Shown here in pieces: positions 33,861 through 48,010 of a stretch of 64,000 nt of DNA. The stretch comes from Gymnogyps californianus (Eukaryota > Chordata > Aves > Accipitriformes > Cathartidae). Location: the NCBI RefSeq assembly GCF_018139145.2, contig NC_059476.1, forward strand, positions 12,083,001 through 12,147,000, in the 5' to 3' direction. The position numbers were made by a program, and so were the translations under genes. The notes below the pieces were generated by a model. It was not told the origin of the DNA. It searched no databases and saw only the letters and a program-made list of their open reading frames with translations. Every line of letters starts with the position of its first letter. Position 1 is the stretch's first letter.

Positions 33861-36578
33861 CTTAAAAACGGTGAAACTGTGTACACGCTGTGAAGATGCA
33901 GGGATCACATGGCTGTCCCATGTTCCGACACACTGGTTGAAACCTATTAGCAACTCGCTGTATTGTAGCTACAAATAAGCTGTGTTTGTAATACTTCAGA
34001 CTGGCCCTTTTATCGCTGTGAAATGAGTAGGCAGGAGAGCGCATCCTTTAATGGGTGAGCGGGTGTGCTCTCATGGGAAAGTAGCTATTTTACAGCTATA
34101 AGTGTTTAAAAGCTGACAAGGACATCTTCCTGCGTGCTTGCAGCACCAGCCCTAAACTAAATCAATATTTTTAAGACAAACTCATAACGTGTCATCAAAG
34201 CAACTGATACTTGCAACAGCAAGTGAAAAAAAGGTGTACGGGAACACCCAGCTTTTGTACTGAATCCACAGAGATCAAAGCACTTACAGAAGGGAAACAG
34301 AGAAGGAAAAAGACGCCATCCTGCAGAGAGAGAGGGGGGAGCAGAGCTGCCCGGTGTGATCGTGCGGGGGGCTGGAGGCAGCGATCCCACAGCTCCTGGT
34401 CCCCAGGCCAGGGTCTGCACCGAGCAGCGCAGCAGGACGGTGCCACTAGCCCTCTTCTAGGAGGGAGCCGACCTCCTCAGCCCTCATGGTGGGAATGGCG
34501 GTCCCTGAAGCCACCACCCAGTCAGGATCCACCTCACTATGGCCACTGTCACCTCAAAGGGCAAGGCTCACACACAGCTGACCCAATAGACTTGAAAAAT
34601 GCTTCCAGCCTCAGCGTGTCTGAACGACGGAGGATTTGTCCATGGCAGGTCCCCATCAGCTCGGTTCCCCTTGGTCCACTGCAGTAGGTACAACTGGGGC
34701 CCTGCAGCCCCGGGGCCTGAACACAAGGAGTGCGGCTCAGATCCTTGGGCAACGCAGAAAAAAGGGAAGAAAGCTGAGTATTTGTATCTGTTGTGGCTAC
34801 ACCCACTCGAGACCAGCAGCTGTTAAAACAGTCTCTGAAGTACAGCTCTGCTTCCACCCAAACCAGGGACCACCTTGCCCTTACGGGGAGGTAATTCTTT
34901 TCTCTTCATTTCTCTTGCATCTGGTGTGAAGAGCGTTCAAATGTGAGAATACACAAGTCTCCTGCCTGCCCGCCCATAGACAGAGAGATCACCAGTGCAC
35001 AAACTATTAATTGAATCTGGATTAATTTTCCATTTCTAATGATTTGGGTTGGCGCAAAGTAAAATCCTTCAGCAAGTTCTCCTCCACCGAGTAGGAGAAA
35101 CTCTCCTTCTGCCATACTAGAGACAAACAGAAAACCCAGCTGGGTTATGCTTGCACTTCCAATTAAGCCTTAGCCAGCAGATGGGATAAAGGGGTAGCTT
35201 TGCTTTGACTAATACCTACCCAAAGGTCAGCAGTGAACCTTGTGCCTCGGAGATCCCTGAGCAGGTGGATAGGATGGACATGGGGAATCCCAGGTGGGCC
35301 CACCATTGACCTCCCCATTAGAGGGACAGTGCAGCCTGCTGCCCCGGGCCGGCTGCCATGCTCACGGCCCCGCACTTGCAGCAAGACACCTCCACGGCTC
35401 TGCCTCCTCCATCCCTTTTCAATGGCTGACCTCCGCACCAGGGTCCGGCCTCCCATGAAAGGCAATGCACATGCCGAATCTGCCTGGAATGGAAGCGCAT
35501 GGCCCCGACCCCAGGGCTGCCGTGCTCTGTGTTGCCTGGCCGGTCAGCAGCAAAGCTTGTGACTTGCTCCGAGGGCATGCTGAGCACGGGGGGAACATGT
35601 CCCCGAGGGGAGAAGCGTGTGGGTCCTCCAGCACCAGCAGCTTTGATAGCACATCTTCCAATTCAGGCCATGACTGATACTTCAGTTACCTTTGATTGCA
35701 TTCAAGCAAATTTAGAAGGATTTCATTGTTCATCTAGTGCTCAGCGTTACTTAAGGAGCTGTATCAGCCTCCCAGGCCATATCTGGGGTTGTTTGCAAAC
35801 ACCAACCCTTCCCACTTTAATTCAGGGTGCCTGTCAACCCAGGAGACATGCCCTCCGGGGCAGGGGAAATGTTTCGCTTTCCTCAAGGCTGCAGCTTGCA
35901 GGAAGGCTGGAGGTTGAACAGTGTATAAGGGTCATGCTTCCCGCATCTCTTCCCGATGCGCAGGAGGAGAGACGAATTCACTCTGCCATCCGCTGGGAAA
36001 GAACCGGAGTAACTCAGCCTGCAGAGATCCAGGGCGCTGTGGCTTACACCGTGGGAAATCCTAGCAGGGCATGAGAGCAGAGGCAGCAGCAATCATACAA
36101 ACACTTGAATTGGCTAAACATGCTTGATAAGATTTCTTCAACATGTAATCTGTACCAGGCCTTGTCAAGAGTAGGGTCTCAAAGGTGTTAACGAAGGTGG
36201 TCTCCAAACAAAGGTGATCTCCAGGACATCTTACTGCAGAGGGTTCTCTGGATCCCCTCCCCATGTGCTGCTGCACAGCTCACCTCCTCAGCTGCTCCTA
36301 ACTATAGACCATCCAGCAATTGCTTGTCCAAGGTAACAGCAGCAAGACATTACATGGATTTGGGCATCTTCTGACGCAATTTAATTGCTGGAAACAAAGC
36401 AGAAGAGTGTTTTCCCTATAAGCTCAGGGAGTTTCCAGGGATCATGTGCATTTTAGAGCTCTCCAGTGGGGTCTCCTCATACTCTGTGAGCACAGAATGA
36501 AACATTGCAAGTAGTGGAAAGAGACACAGAGAGAGAGGCAGTGCCAGAGATAACGAGATAAGAAAAGCAGGGTGTCAT

Positions 36579-36672
36579 CATCTGCCTGATCCTGCAATCA
36601 TTATCTCGGATGGCAATTCCCATTGCTTTCATCAGGGTCGCAGGCAAGAGGAGGAATGCTGGATCTGGCCCA
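36579..36672. repeat. Second palindromic MITE-like relic
   Basis: The left end GCCTGATCCTGCAAT and the right end ATGCTGGATCTGGCC are imperfect inverted copies (about 12 of 17 positions). The centre TTCCCATTGCTTTCATCAGG matches the CCCATTG..TCAATGGG type of centre seen in such elements. It is related to the element at 6011-6087 by its GATCC-containing ends. Confidence 0.5.
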
Positions 36673-39600
36673 GCATGTGTGATGATATCAGTGGTTCATT
36701 GTCACAGAGCTGGGAATTACTGCCAGCACGTTAACATCCCCTGCCACCCACGCTTTTATTCTATAACGTCACATGCTCTAGAGAGTCGCTTGCTGCTGCT
36801 ACACTCTGCTCGAAACACCGTGGCCATATAACTTTGGCAAAGGGTCCCCAACTTTGGGTTTCCTCCTGCCATTCAAGCCACTTTGAGCTCCTACCAAACC
36901 AAACCACAGGGCTCATCCATGCCAAAAGCCCACGGCAGGGCTCAGCAGCCAGAGGCGTGGGGACGGGAGATTAGTCAGCAGGCAGAACGGCTGGGCTGCC
37001 TGGCCCTTTGATTTGTTTGTCTGATTTGAAGCGCGATGCAATCTGACAGCAGCGTGAGGGTGCAGGGGTTTCATTATACACCCACTTGCCACCTACGTTT
37101 TCTGCCCCTGACCCACTGAGGTGCAGCACACCTGCAGCACCGACAAACATCAGCAGGTTTGGGAGCATTTGACACCCACAGCTGTATCTCTTGGCGCTAT
37201 GCAGATCTGTAGTCGGACAGCCAGATAGTATTTTATAAAAAAAAAATATATAAGAAGCAGGGAAGAGCTTGCATCTTCTGTCGCCATTCCCAACTGGGCT
37301 TTATATCTCTGAGGGTAGAAGGAGAATCAGTTCTTGCTCTCCTTTGCCCGGGGAGTCACAGCGCTTGCTGGGAAGCGACCCCCGGGGTTGGGCTCTGGTT
37401 GTGTGTGCATACAGGACATGCACATGCAGAGGACGAGCCTGGGCATCACCGGTTTTGCTTTCACAGCTCGCACCTAGAAATATTCCTCACGCCTGTTTAT
37501 TAACAGGGACCGCCAGCCCCTCAGCTCCTGGGATTTTGCTCCTGTTTCCAGTGGGAAGAGGTGCAGTAACATTGCTGGTGCAGACGCAGCGCTGCTGGTG
37601 AGCACCGTGAGCGTGGGAGGGAGCCGTGCACGCTGCTCCCCTCCCCGGGTTTCAGCAATGCTCCCAGCAACTCTGCAGTGAGCAAACAGCTCTCAGCATT
37701 TGCCCCTCAATATCAAAGTGAGGAGGAAAGGACATAGCCTGATTGAATTTGCTTGTGGTCAACAGCAAACTTTACCTCTCACTAACACTCTTTATGTGTT
37801 AATCTACCCTTCATTTTCTCCCCAACTCTCCTGGAGACAGACTCCCTCCTGGATCTGATAAGAGCCTCACCCTCATTAGGGCAATTAATTAGTCAGAGAA
37901 ACACAGCACCTAAACCCAAGTAGGCCTTATGTGCCCTTTCAGTAATTCCTGTATCAGGCTTTGCTAAGATGTGTGTTTTTCAGTTGCATGTGTGACTCTG
38001 CTGCTGTTTCCCTCCCCTGCCCACTGATCCCCCATGGATGTATCTAAAAACAGCGGTGAGAAGTGATGCTGCTTTAGGCCAGATTGTCTGTGAGGACTTT
38101 CTGAGTCCTCTTCCATTCAAGCCGCTGTGAAGCCCCATGTGGGCTTCACCAGCTGCACGGCGTGAGAGGATGTTCCTTACATACAGGGGCCTTAGACAAA
38201 GCAGAGCCCTGGCATCTGGCATTAGGTATCTACCACGGGACCCCTCCTTCTGCTGGCCTATGACCAGCCTGCCCAAGGGTGTTTGAACTCAGAGAAATGT
38301 CTTGCAAAGGTTGTCTTTCCCTAACTCATCAAGACTATGCTGCCACTTGACCATCACTCAGGCACTACAAAGTTTAATGCCCATCTGTCTCTTTGACACC
38401 TCAGTACCTTCACTGATCTGCAGGATCTCTCCCTGTTTTTCCCCCCTCCTCAGTGAAGCACAGTGGACAGGGCAGTGATGCACCATAAAAGCCATGTCCC
38501 TCCAAGGAGCTCTCCTTCACAAAGCTGTGTGCAGAAATGAGAACTTTTGGGCCCTTTTGCATTGCACTGATAGCTCTCCACAGTAGCACTTGGACCCGTA
38601 AGGGCAGCCTGCCCATCTCCCGGGTGGTCTAGCCTTCTGCGTGCCCCAATTTCATAAAGAATGAAGAAAATCAGGGGAGCGAAACCACAGATAAGTCAAC
38701 ACTTACTAGCCGAATAAGACCCAGGGGAGGTGAACTGGGGACTTGACCCTGAAAGCAGATATGACAGGGCAAATGAGTGGCCGCAGAGGAAGGACTGCCT
38801 TGGCAGAGCGAGGGGCAGCCTGCCAGGGGACGAGTCTGTCACCTGGAAACTGGTAGGTTGAGATGGATGAAACATGGGCTCTTGGAGCTGGAAGAATGTG
38901 GTAGGTCAGCAAAAGCTGGAAATAAGTACAAAGCCACGGGTCGCCTTTCAAACCTGGCATCCAAAATGAACAACAAAGCAAAGTCAACAAGTTCCTGGGG
39001 GTAGCTGGTTTCCAGGCAGTTGGGTCTACAAACTCCTAACGCACTCAGAGGCACTCCAGGAGAGCTGAACGCTAATTTAGGTCAGCACTGTGCAAACACT
39101 GCGGGATTTGGGGCGCGAAAGGCTTCGGAAACTGAACCCCGCCATCCGCTTTGCAGTGGGAGGAAGCGAACTCACAGCTGCGGCTCTCGGTTTGCTGAGC
39201 ATGGGGCTTGGAGGGGCACCCCATGCTGCCCCCTCCACGCACATATGATGCCAGGGTGCCTGGGCACGGTGGACGGGGGACATGGAGCAGCAGTTCTCCA
39301 CCAAACCCTGCCCACCACCTGAAGATGTTCTGCTTTCCACGCAGCTTTAGCTCCGAGAGCCGTCCTGCAGTCGCACGTTGAGCCACGCAGCATGCGGCCG
39401 CCTGGCTCCCTCCTCACCCTCAGCAGGACCACAGCCAGCAACGTGCTGTGCAATAACCCAGAGCAGGATTACAACCACTTCAGAGGACGTTTCCCCTGGA
39501 GACTCGCAGAAGATATTGAATTTGTTATATGTTTCCTGTTCGTCGAGTCGTCGGCGCTCTTTCACGCTGAGAGGTTATTGCCACCCTCTCACCGCAGCAC

Positions 39601-40959
39601 TGCTGGCAGCCCAAAACCCAAACACAAGTTGGTCTCATTTCTGCCCAAACTACCCCAAGGGCCTCGTTCTTCAGGGCGCTGACGGAAGAAGCACGCGGGG
39701 GCAGACCCCCCGCCGATGGGGCACCGCAGGAGGGACACGGTCTGCTTTCTCCCGCTGGCCAGCCAATGTCCTGTTTCCTATTTCAAGGCTGTTTTAATAC
39801 CCCTGAGGCAAACAGATCTAAAAAGTGGGATGATGTTTCAGCCTCCATCCATGCGTGCACGGGAAGCCCTAATTCATGCCAGTGCTGAGCTGAATGATGC
39901 TCGATCCTTCCTCCACATCCCGATCGCTCCATGGCCGCTGGTGGGCTTTGGCAGCTTCTCCTTGCAGTGGGGGCTTCCCTCCTTTCTGTGCTCCTGCACT
40001 ACCCCCACGCACGGCCCCGAAGGTGGGCAGAGAGGTCAGCGAGCTGCAAACACTCACCCCGGGCCTCCGCTCTGCCCCATGGCTCTAATTGGCAACAGAT
40101 GAAGCCAGACTATTTCCTGCGAGACAAGAGTTTTAACAATCCCTAAAGCCTCTTAGGCAGCAGCAATATCCTAAATGGGAGCTTTATTCTCCGCACCGCT
40201 CAACAGAGCCTGCATTCAGACAAGAAATGCTGAAATACTCACTCGGGGGACTGGAAACCTTCCCTGCAGGCCTGGGGTGTCCCGGATCACCCCCAGGAAA
40301 CTGCAAAAAATACTCTCACACCGATGAGCTGTCAAGGCCAGGGAGAACGGGATGCCCCAAACCAGAAAGCTCCTTGCTGAATTCGGAGGTCCCCCTCAAG
40401 CTCTGGAGTCCCAAACCCCACTGAGTCTCCCTGTTCATGGGGGCAGCTTTCGTGTCCCGACCCGTCCCCTGCGCAGGGGCCAGTGGCACATGGACATTCC
40501 CAGCACCGGCGGTGAAACCCAAGAGTGTGACCCTTGGTGCACCAGGATGTTCTGCTTTCTAGGAAGCCAGAGGCTTCCCTACACTTGCAAACCAGGAAGA
40601 TGGAGGGCAAAGCACCCCACTTGTCCCCTGTCTCATGCACAGGGGTGGAGGGCATATTGCTGATGGGGGCAGCAGGAATGAAACTGGGTTCACTGCAGCT
40701 ACTTCCTCCCAGTTCCATGCACCTCACACCACTGTCCCCGGGGCCTCCTCCTGGCCAGGGATGCGCAGCTCCTGCTGCCGAAGGGTGAGGGAGCCAGCAG
40801 CTGCCAAGGGTTCACGTGAGCTTGCAGCATTCCTCCAGAAGCTCCTCTAATCTCAGTGACCTCGGCGGGTGGACGGCAGCCAATTACCACCACTGCATCC
40901 TAAGCAGACCTTGCTGCAAAGCCAAGGCAGTGTTACCACTGGGGGAGTTAAAAGGGAGG

Positions 40960-41028
40960 GGGGGAAAAAAAAAGAAAGGGAAAAAAAAAAAGAAAGGGAA
41001 AAAAAAGAAAAGAAAGAAAAAAAAAAAG
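40960..41028 (+). repeat. A-rich (GGGAAAA)-like low-complexity tract
   Basis: Alternating GGG/GAAAG and long A runs over about 70 bp. Could be an expanded retroposon tail, but no body was recognised upstream. Confidence 0.85.
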
Positions 41029-43961
41029 TCACCTGGCCAGTCTAACTGCATTTGGTTGATCTGATTTCAGGCGTCTGCTAAGACACAGCATGCCTATTTA
41101 TCATAATCAGCTTACTGCACAAGGACAGTGTTAACTAGGCTTTACTGGATTAAAACCTGCCAACTAATTCATAGCACCTACCCAACCAGTACAAGTGGGC
41201 TGATCCTCTGTGCTTTGTTTAAAACATTTTAGCTGGCATTAAATAAAGGGGAGCACCTGCAGAAGGTGGAAGGGTATAAAGGCCCTATTGACCCATCAGC
41301 TTTACGAGCAATCCCACAATGAAAGGGCACGGGAAATAAAGAGGCTCGTGGTCCAAGTGCAGGCAGGTTAACACAGAGCAGAGCCGTAAAAGCACTGAGC
41401 ACAAAGACCGTGTCTTGACAGGTTCCCTCTCATTCAAACTGCTCAAGGCTCTTTCTGAAATCACCAGCAATATGGCTTAGTGTCAGCTGCAAAATTCAAA
41501 CTAAACTGGAATTTGCAGATGAAACACGTTGTTAAACCAGCCTGGAGGTGCTAAGATAGATGGATATGTTGAGGGGCTGGGGGATAAAGTAATGCAATAT
41601 TTATTTTAAAAGTCCCAAAGAGCAAGTGTTAACTGCAGTGGAGCCACATCAGATAATACTGGTGTGAGCAAAAATGGCATTTCACCAATCCTACAAAAGG
41701 AAATGTAAAAATAAAGTTATGCTTACAAAAAACCCATAGGAGAAATCCCCCCAGTGGAGTAAGGCTGGAAACCCTCAGCATCCATGACAACACCCTGGGG
41801 CAAACCCAAGTCCCTCTGCCACCTGGGCTGTGGGGCATCGCACATTCTATAACCTCTCATCTAAGACTCATCTGTCTGGAGTCCCTGTAAAGCACAAGAC
41901 ATCTGATTTAAATACTTAAGGTGCTCGCTGTGAAGGTGATTGCTCTATAGAGAATTGCTTCACATTACAGTAAACTTCTGCTGGTCATTCATCAAAGGAG
42001 TCCTCAGATCATTTGATTGACCAAGACAAGCCATTCCTAAATGCTAGGAATCCTTGCTTAGGAAAAAACCCAACACTTCCAAATCCAGATGCCTTCCTGC
42101 CATGATACCCACGGGTATTATCCCATCTGTCCTCCTCAGGGAAGCAGTGGCCAGACCATGAAGTGGAAGAGGCTGCAGCCTTACCAGTGGGTTGTTCAGA
42201 GCCGTGCTGAACCCCTCTGCCCAGCCCTCTCATCACCACATCTCCACTTGTATGCAGTGCTTTACCCCCAGTCCTCTTGTTGCTGCAGGGTTTAACTACA
42301 AAATCCCAGCAACCCAGCTGGCAGGACCCGACTCAGAGTTTTTGATTAGCTTGTGAGGTGCTCTCCAAGCCCAGCTCCTGTGGCCCTACAGGTTACCTCA
42401 AGGCAGCTGCTTTGATTAAAGACAAATGCAAACCATGTCCCCTGAAGGCTTCGACATAAGAAGGAAACAAGAACCCCTGTGTATTCTGTTTGCATGGAAA
42501 TCCCACATGAGGGGACAAGGGGAAGTGGGTTGACTGAGGATTTTTGCATGTTTGAGGTTGGCAGAGCTGATATTTGTGCGTTGACACATTAGATAGATAA
42601 TTAAACACAGGCAGAGTCAGGTGTTGGCTGTAAGCTTCTCCTTCCTCCATTCAAGCCTCCACCTCCTAAAATAGGGGATGACCTTTGATTTCCCAGCGAC
42701 ACCCACATCCTTACATAAAGATAGGAGCCGCTCCTCCCAGGGTGGACAGGGAGCTACTGCAGCAGCACTGGTTTGGCTGTGGCTCCTACCCACATCCCAT
42801 AACACAATGCCTGCTGACTTCCCCGCAATGGGCCCTGCTCCCTGCGCTACAGAAATCCCCAGATCCTGGAAGAGAGAAGTGGATGTAGATGAACTAGAGC
42901 AAAATGGTGCAAAATGCCAAGAAAATAGGCCCAGGAATGCATTGAGCCACTCTCAGGACCTGCAAGATGACCAAAGGCTTCATGCATCAGCATCCCTCTT
43001 TAGCCAGCTAAGTCCTTACAGTGGTCAGTGCTGCTTGTCTTGGTCCAGACACACCCCAGAAGGAGGCGTAGGAAATAGTAAATGGAAGGACCATAACCAG
43101 GTGTTAAGCCTGATATTATACCAACTCCATTAACCCAAACTGGCGAGTTGCACGTTCCAGGCTGAGTGCCTTGGCAAGAGTTGCCAGACAGCCGACACAA
43201 AGACCGAGCATTTATCAGCCGGCTCCCACTATGTTCGGTGGGACTCTGTCCCGGCAGATAAAGCACATTTACTGCTGCCTCCCTGTTTATGCTGCTGCTT
43301 AATTTGCACATGAGCAATGTGTTGAGGTAAAGCCTCCAACTGCTCCCCCTTAGCAGCAGCCAAGCAGCCTTTGCTGTGGTTGGGAGGAACAGGGGGGGAG
43401 GCGACGGGGCCGGGCCAGAGCAGGAGGTGGAAGGCACTAACCCCAAATATTTTTTCTCTCCCACCCACTCATGCTACTACTGGCACGTTTATTCCTGCAA
43501 GCACTGATCCCTTATGACTCAAGCAACACAAAACAGACCCGGCTCCTCTGCAACACCCACATCAAGGACTCCCTCCTACAGGAAAGTCAGTCCATGTGTT
43601 AGGCCTTTCCAACAACAAACCTCCTCTCTCGTTCCTCGAGTCCTCAAATTTGCCATTGACACCTCTGCTGCCAGCGTGGCCAGTGGGTCTTACCAGCTGG
43701 GGCAATGCAGCTGCAGGGGAGTCAATCCTGACACCTCCAGGAGGGCACATCCTGCTACCCAGCTCGCTTGCAGCAGCAAAGGGCTACGTTACACCCAGCT
43801 CAAGGCAGCTTGCAAAACTATACCTGGGAGGCTTCCAGGCCTTAGGACACTGTGATGGGGGGAGCTGCAGGGCAGCCAGCATGATCTGAATGGAGCATAA
43901 AGGTCCGAACAGTGAATTTTTTTTCCTCTCTCACTTGCTGGTTATAGTCTTCTCCCCCCAA

Positions 43962-44055
43962 ACCTGCATCTCAGTTTCCCCACCTGTACAAAGGGGCCAG
44001 TGATGCTCAGAGCACAAACCACTCTATGTTGGCAAAGTGCTTCTTATGGAAAGCT
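43962..44055 (+). mobile_element. MIR/CR1-L3-like relic
   Basis: GCATCTCAGTTTCCCCACCT, GTACAAAGGGG and GGCAAAGTGCTTCTTATGGA match 'cctcagtttccccatctgtaaaatgggg..aaagtgctt..atggaaagc', the second half of this class of relic. Confidence 0.6.
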
Positions 44056-45504
44056 CGAGCACAGCATAGGAGACAGTTTACTGCACTTCAAAAGTGGCAC
44101 ATGATACCCGATGCTTAATGTGCACGAAAAATGTCTGTGGACTTTTTGTACTGAGGCACTGTAAAGTCACACCCTGCCGATGGATCTCCTGTATGCACTG
44201 GTACTACAGAGGTATGGGAAGGATTCATCACCTAGACATGCAAGAGGCTGAGGATTGTTATGATTAATCTTTCTCTGTGATGTGGAGGTACTAAGGGACT
44301 CTAGCCTTTGGCCAGACTGGCAGGAAGCCAGATACTGGATAAACACAGACCCAAAAGACCATTTCTGTCTCAAGGCATTTATAACCTAAGATGCTCAACA
44401 GGAATCTTCTATGCAGCAGTGGACAATCCAAAGGGAAGGTGTAGTAGTGACATGTGAATGTGGAAAATATTCTGGGCTATTGCCAAGTCAACTTTGTATA
44501 CTACGGTGAAGAATTTTGGGGTGATAAAGCTGATGGTAGTTTGTAATGCCTATGTGGGATGGATCCAGCATCCTTCGCAAGCTGGGGCTATGCACTCCAG
44601 GAGTCCCAGGGTACTCAGACTAGCTCTAGTTCATCCTTCAGTAAACTCTGGTTAACATCTACCTCTCCCAGAACATGCTCAGCCAGGGGATCAGCCCTCC
44701 CACCACCCTAGCCAGCCCTGAGCTAAGCATGGAGCCGTCCTTCCCACCCAGGAGGCTGCTGACGCAGGAGAAAACTGCTCAGGGGGCAGTTTTGCAGCTG
44801 CACTGATTTAACAGCTAGCTCCTTCCCCCCAGCCCCAGCACGGTGAATATACGGAGCCATCCCTCGCACAGCGGAGCAGAGTGAACTGAGCTCCTCTTAG
44901 CCCACACACCGAAGCAGATGGACAAAGATGTGTCCTACATGCCCCTGCCAGCTCCTGTTCACACCAGCAGTACATGAGCCACACTGGTAAACCAGGCAGC
45001 TACCTACCAGAAATAAATATGTACGGCAGTGAAACTGTACAGATGGAAAGCTCCTATTTCATCTGTGGCAACGTCTGGGGTTGTTCCAGCACTAGACACA
45101 CCAGAGATTGGTTGTTGTTAGGTTCTTTTTGGTGTACTCTCTTTAAAAAAATCCCTTAATTACATCCTAAATTAGACTACAGACATGAAGCCTTCAGAAT
45201 AGGAAAATCCAAACCACTTCTGCTTCTCAGTTGCAGAGGAACTCTTGAAAATCTCTTAGACTATAAACCACCCCCCCCGAAGCAGGGTACTGTCCACCTC
45301 TCACGCTCTCTGTTTGCTTGCATGGCATTTCGGGTGTTCAGGTACCGATTCCCTCTTTTGTGTGGGGCTTTCCCAGGACTGAGCAGGCAAGCTCAAAATC
45401 CAGTCAATCACTCCATCACTGCTGTGAGCTTTCTAAAATTTCTTACTAGGCAATGATTCATGAGAATAATTTTGTTACCTGATGAATAATACTTGCAGAG
45501 AGGG

Positions 45505-45665
45505 TGGACTGGCTGTCAGGAGACCAGTGCTTTGTTCCTGAATCTGCTTGTGACTTGGTATAATTTTTATCATCTCCCTGTCAGCAAGTCACTTTTTACC
45601 TGTCTGTTTCTGCCACCTTTGCCTAATTTTCCTTTTTAGATGGGTTAAATCATCTCACGCTGTCT
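45505..45665 (+). mobile_element. MIR/CR1-L3-like relic
   Basis: GTCAGGAGACCAGTGCTTTG, GAATCTGCTTGTGACTTGG, GCAAGTCACTTTTTACCTGT and TTTAGATGGGTTAAATCATC keep the order of the 'gggcaagtcactt.acctctctgtgcc' core. Highly diverged. Confidence 0.5.
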
Positions 45666-46204
45666 CTAATGGAGCTGGGCTGTGGTTCCTGGAAACTGCT
45701 CTGCTGCATTCCTTTTTCAAATGAAAGGTGGAACTGGGAGCACAATTTAACGTCCCTCCCTTTAAAATGTCATAAAGCCTCTTAATTCCCCTCCTTTGAG
45801 ACCTGGGTGCTATTTTCTGTAAAAAACCAATATCATAAAATAGGTACAGCCAGAGGATAAGTCAGTAAAAGTTGTTATAAAATCAGAGTGATGTGGTTTT
45901 GTAATGGCTCTGAAAGGCTGCGTAAGATCACTCGTCCCCAGAGCAAGGGACCGAACCTCTCCCAAGCGGAGATGTTAGCAGTGCTCCAGACATCCTCTGT
46001 TCAGAGGAAACCCTGTTCATTAATATCTTATAGGACATAAAAGCCTTTTGCTTTTCTTTTGGTGGGGTAGAGAACAAAAGTTATTCCAGTTATATAAGCA
46101 GGATCCCAAGATAGCTATTTTTTTCCATAAGGAAATATGTGAGTTCAAGGCTTTTATTTTTAATACAGAAGCTGTCTTGGACTATCTAACAGAATACAAC
46201 ATGA

Positions 46205-46300
46205 AAACAGCCACCCTGAGAAAGACCAAAGATCCGTCTAACCCAGTATCCTGTCTCCAGCGGCTGTCCACCACAGATGCCTAAGGGAAAAGTGTGAGGT
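46205..46300. mobile_element. CR1-family-like relic
   Basis: GACCAAAGATCCGTCTAACC followed by CAGTATCCTGTCTCCAGCGG and CACAGATGCC matches a very common amniote repeat block ('gaccaaaggtccatctagcccagtatcctgtctc..cagtggccagtaccagatgc'). Orientation not assigned. Confidence 0.7.
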
Positions 46301-47929
46301 TGAACAGGCGGAGAAGCTTCCCCAGCACGCTCTCCCCTTCTGCGGCCAAAGGGTTTCCTGAGCCAGAGACACCGTGCTTATGTCTAACCACCCTTGACAG
46401 ATTTTTTTTTTTTGTGCTGCACCTATATCCCTGCAGGCCCTGGGCTGGTGCGATGTGGGATGCAGGGAGGCAAGAGCATGAGGGCGAACCTTTCGTGCGA
46501 GTGCAGGACCACTCCTCCCATCCTTGAGATGCTGCTCAGCCTCTGCTGTGACAAACCCCCCTCTCACACCTGCCCCCCACCTTCTGACACGAGCAAGTGC
46601 CCGATAACGGTAAATCATCCGAGATTTCCCTTCCCGAGGGCCTCCCTCTTCAGCCGCTACCTTCAGTAGGAACTGAAATAGGTCAATACAGAGAAACTAA
46701 TGAAAATCCCACCCTTCATTAACAGTTGCTTATGATATTGGCTCATCCTGAGTCATGACATAACTCTACCCGGTAACCCACATATTGTACACAGGATATG
46801 TTTGCACTGCAATCAAAGAAATAATCATTGAGATGTTTACTGCAACCAGACGTTATATAATAGTTGTGGCTAGTCTTACTGGCTACATTGGTCACATAAT
46901 TTAATATTTTCATGCTGATAACATAAGAGTAACAGGAAACAAACAAGTAAAAAAACTGCAGAAATCCAGTCAACAAAAACCTCTCCAAACAAATTTGCAC
47001 TGATGTTGCTCTTCTGCCTCAAAGCTTCCTCCCGTATATCCCACTAGAGAATCCGGAGCACTTGCTGGGACCATCTCTGACCAGACTTCAAAAGCATTTA
47101 GGCACAGAGAGCCAGAGCAGGCTGTCTAGTCAGGGTTTCTAAAGCACTTGACTTTTTCAGGCTAAGAAATTGACACAGAAATTTTAACCTTGGGTTGAGT
47201 TCCCAGAGAAGCTACGTCATTAGGGTGGGATTCCTCTTCTGCCTGTGCCTGTTTGATATTTAGGAGTTTGGTCTTTCCCAGTTATCTAAGCCCCTAAGCA
47301 AAGGTACCTCCAGAGACTGACTTATCCAATCTTAAGATGGCAGCTAAGAGGATAAGGGGAACTGACTTTTACAGGCGCTTCTCTCCTTTAACCATAGGAG
47401 GAATTATACAACTAGTTTACACCTCGTGTTTGGGTGATTAATACTAGGTGAGAAGAATTTCATTACTAGGTGCCCACATTTGTGTTTTAGATGTCACTTA
47501 AGTACTGAGGACTTCAGGTCTGCTTCCAGGTAACAGGACTTTGGTTTTAAGATGCTTTTGGAAATAGTCCTCTAAATATGTATGAACTATGACTGCAACG
47601 AGGGACGGGAAGCAGCAGAGCAATGTTCCCTCCCCAGTTCTGCCCAAGAGCTGTGTGTGTGTTTCAGCAAACTGCACGAACACCCGATGCCTTGTATATG
47701 TCCTCATGCGGCACCGAGCTTCCTCTCTCCAGCTTGGTCACTGTCAGGGTGGCAAGTCCTCTCCAGGAATGGTTTCTGCAGGGAGTCCTGCTGCAACCGC
47801 TGGCGATGCTATAAGAGCTCTGACAGAGTACACAGCATCTCAGAACACCTCAGGAGGTCTCTCAAGGTCTCAAACCCCACTCAAAGCAGGGATAATTTTG
47901 CATTTTGGGGTCTTCTCCAGGTAAGTTTT

Positions 47930-48010
47930 GAGTAATGATGGCAATTGCACAACCTCTCCAGGACCCTGTCCCAGCGTCTGACCACCCGCGTTGCATAAAA
48001 CGCCTACGTC
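47930..48010 (-). mobile_element. CR1-like LINE fragment, minus orientation
   Basis: ACAACCTCTCCAGGACCCTG and TCCCAGCGTCTGACCACC resemble the reverse complement of avian CR1 ('ccacctctctgggcaacctgttccagtgtctcaccacc'). Confidence 0.6.

Larger units (their letters stand above)
33861..43961. other. Intergenic, no gene recognised
   Basis: Mixed base composition with a palindromic relic (36579-36672), an A-rich tract (40960-41028) and an AP-1-type heptamer at 43515. A slightly CpG-richer area lies at about 39540-39740. Open frames here are short and overlap on opposite strands. Confidence 0.55.
44056..47929. other. Intergenic with decayed repeats
   Basis: Contains the relics at 45.5 and 46.2 kb and an AP-1-type heptamer at 46749. 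No exon-like sequence was recognised. Confidence 0.55.
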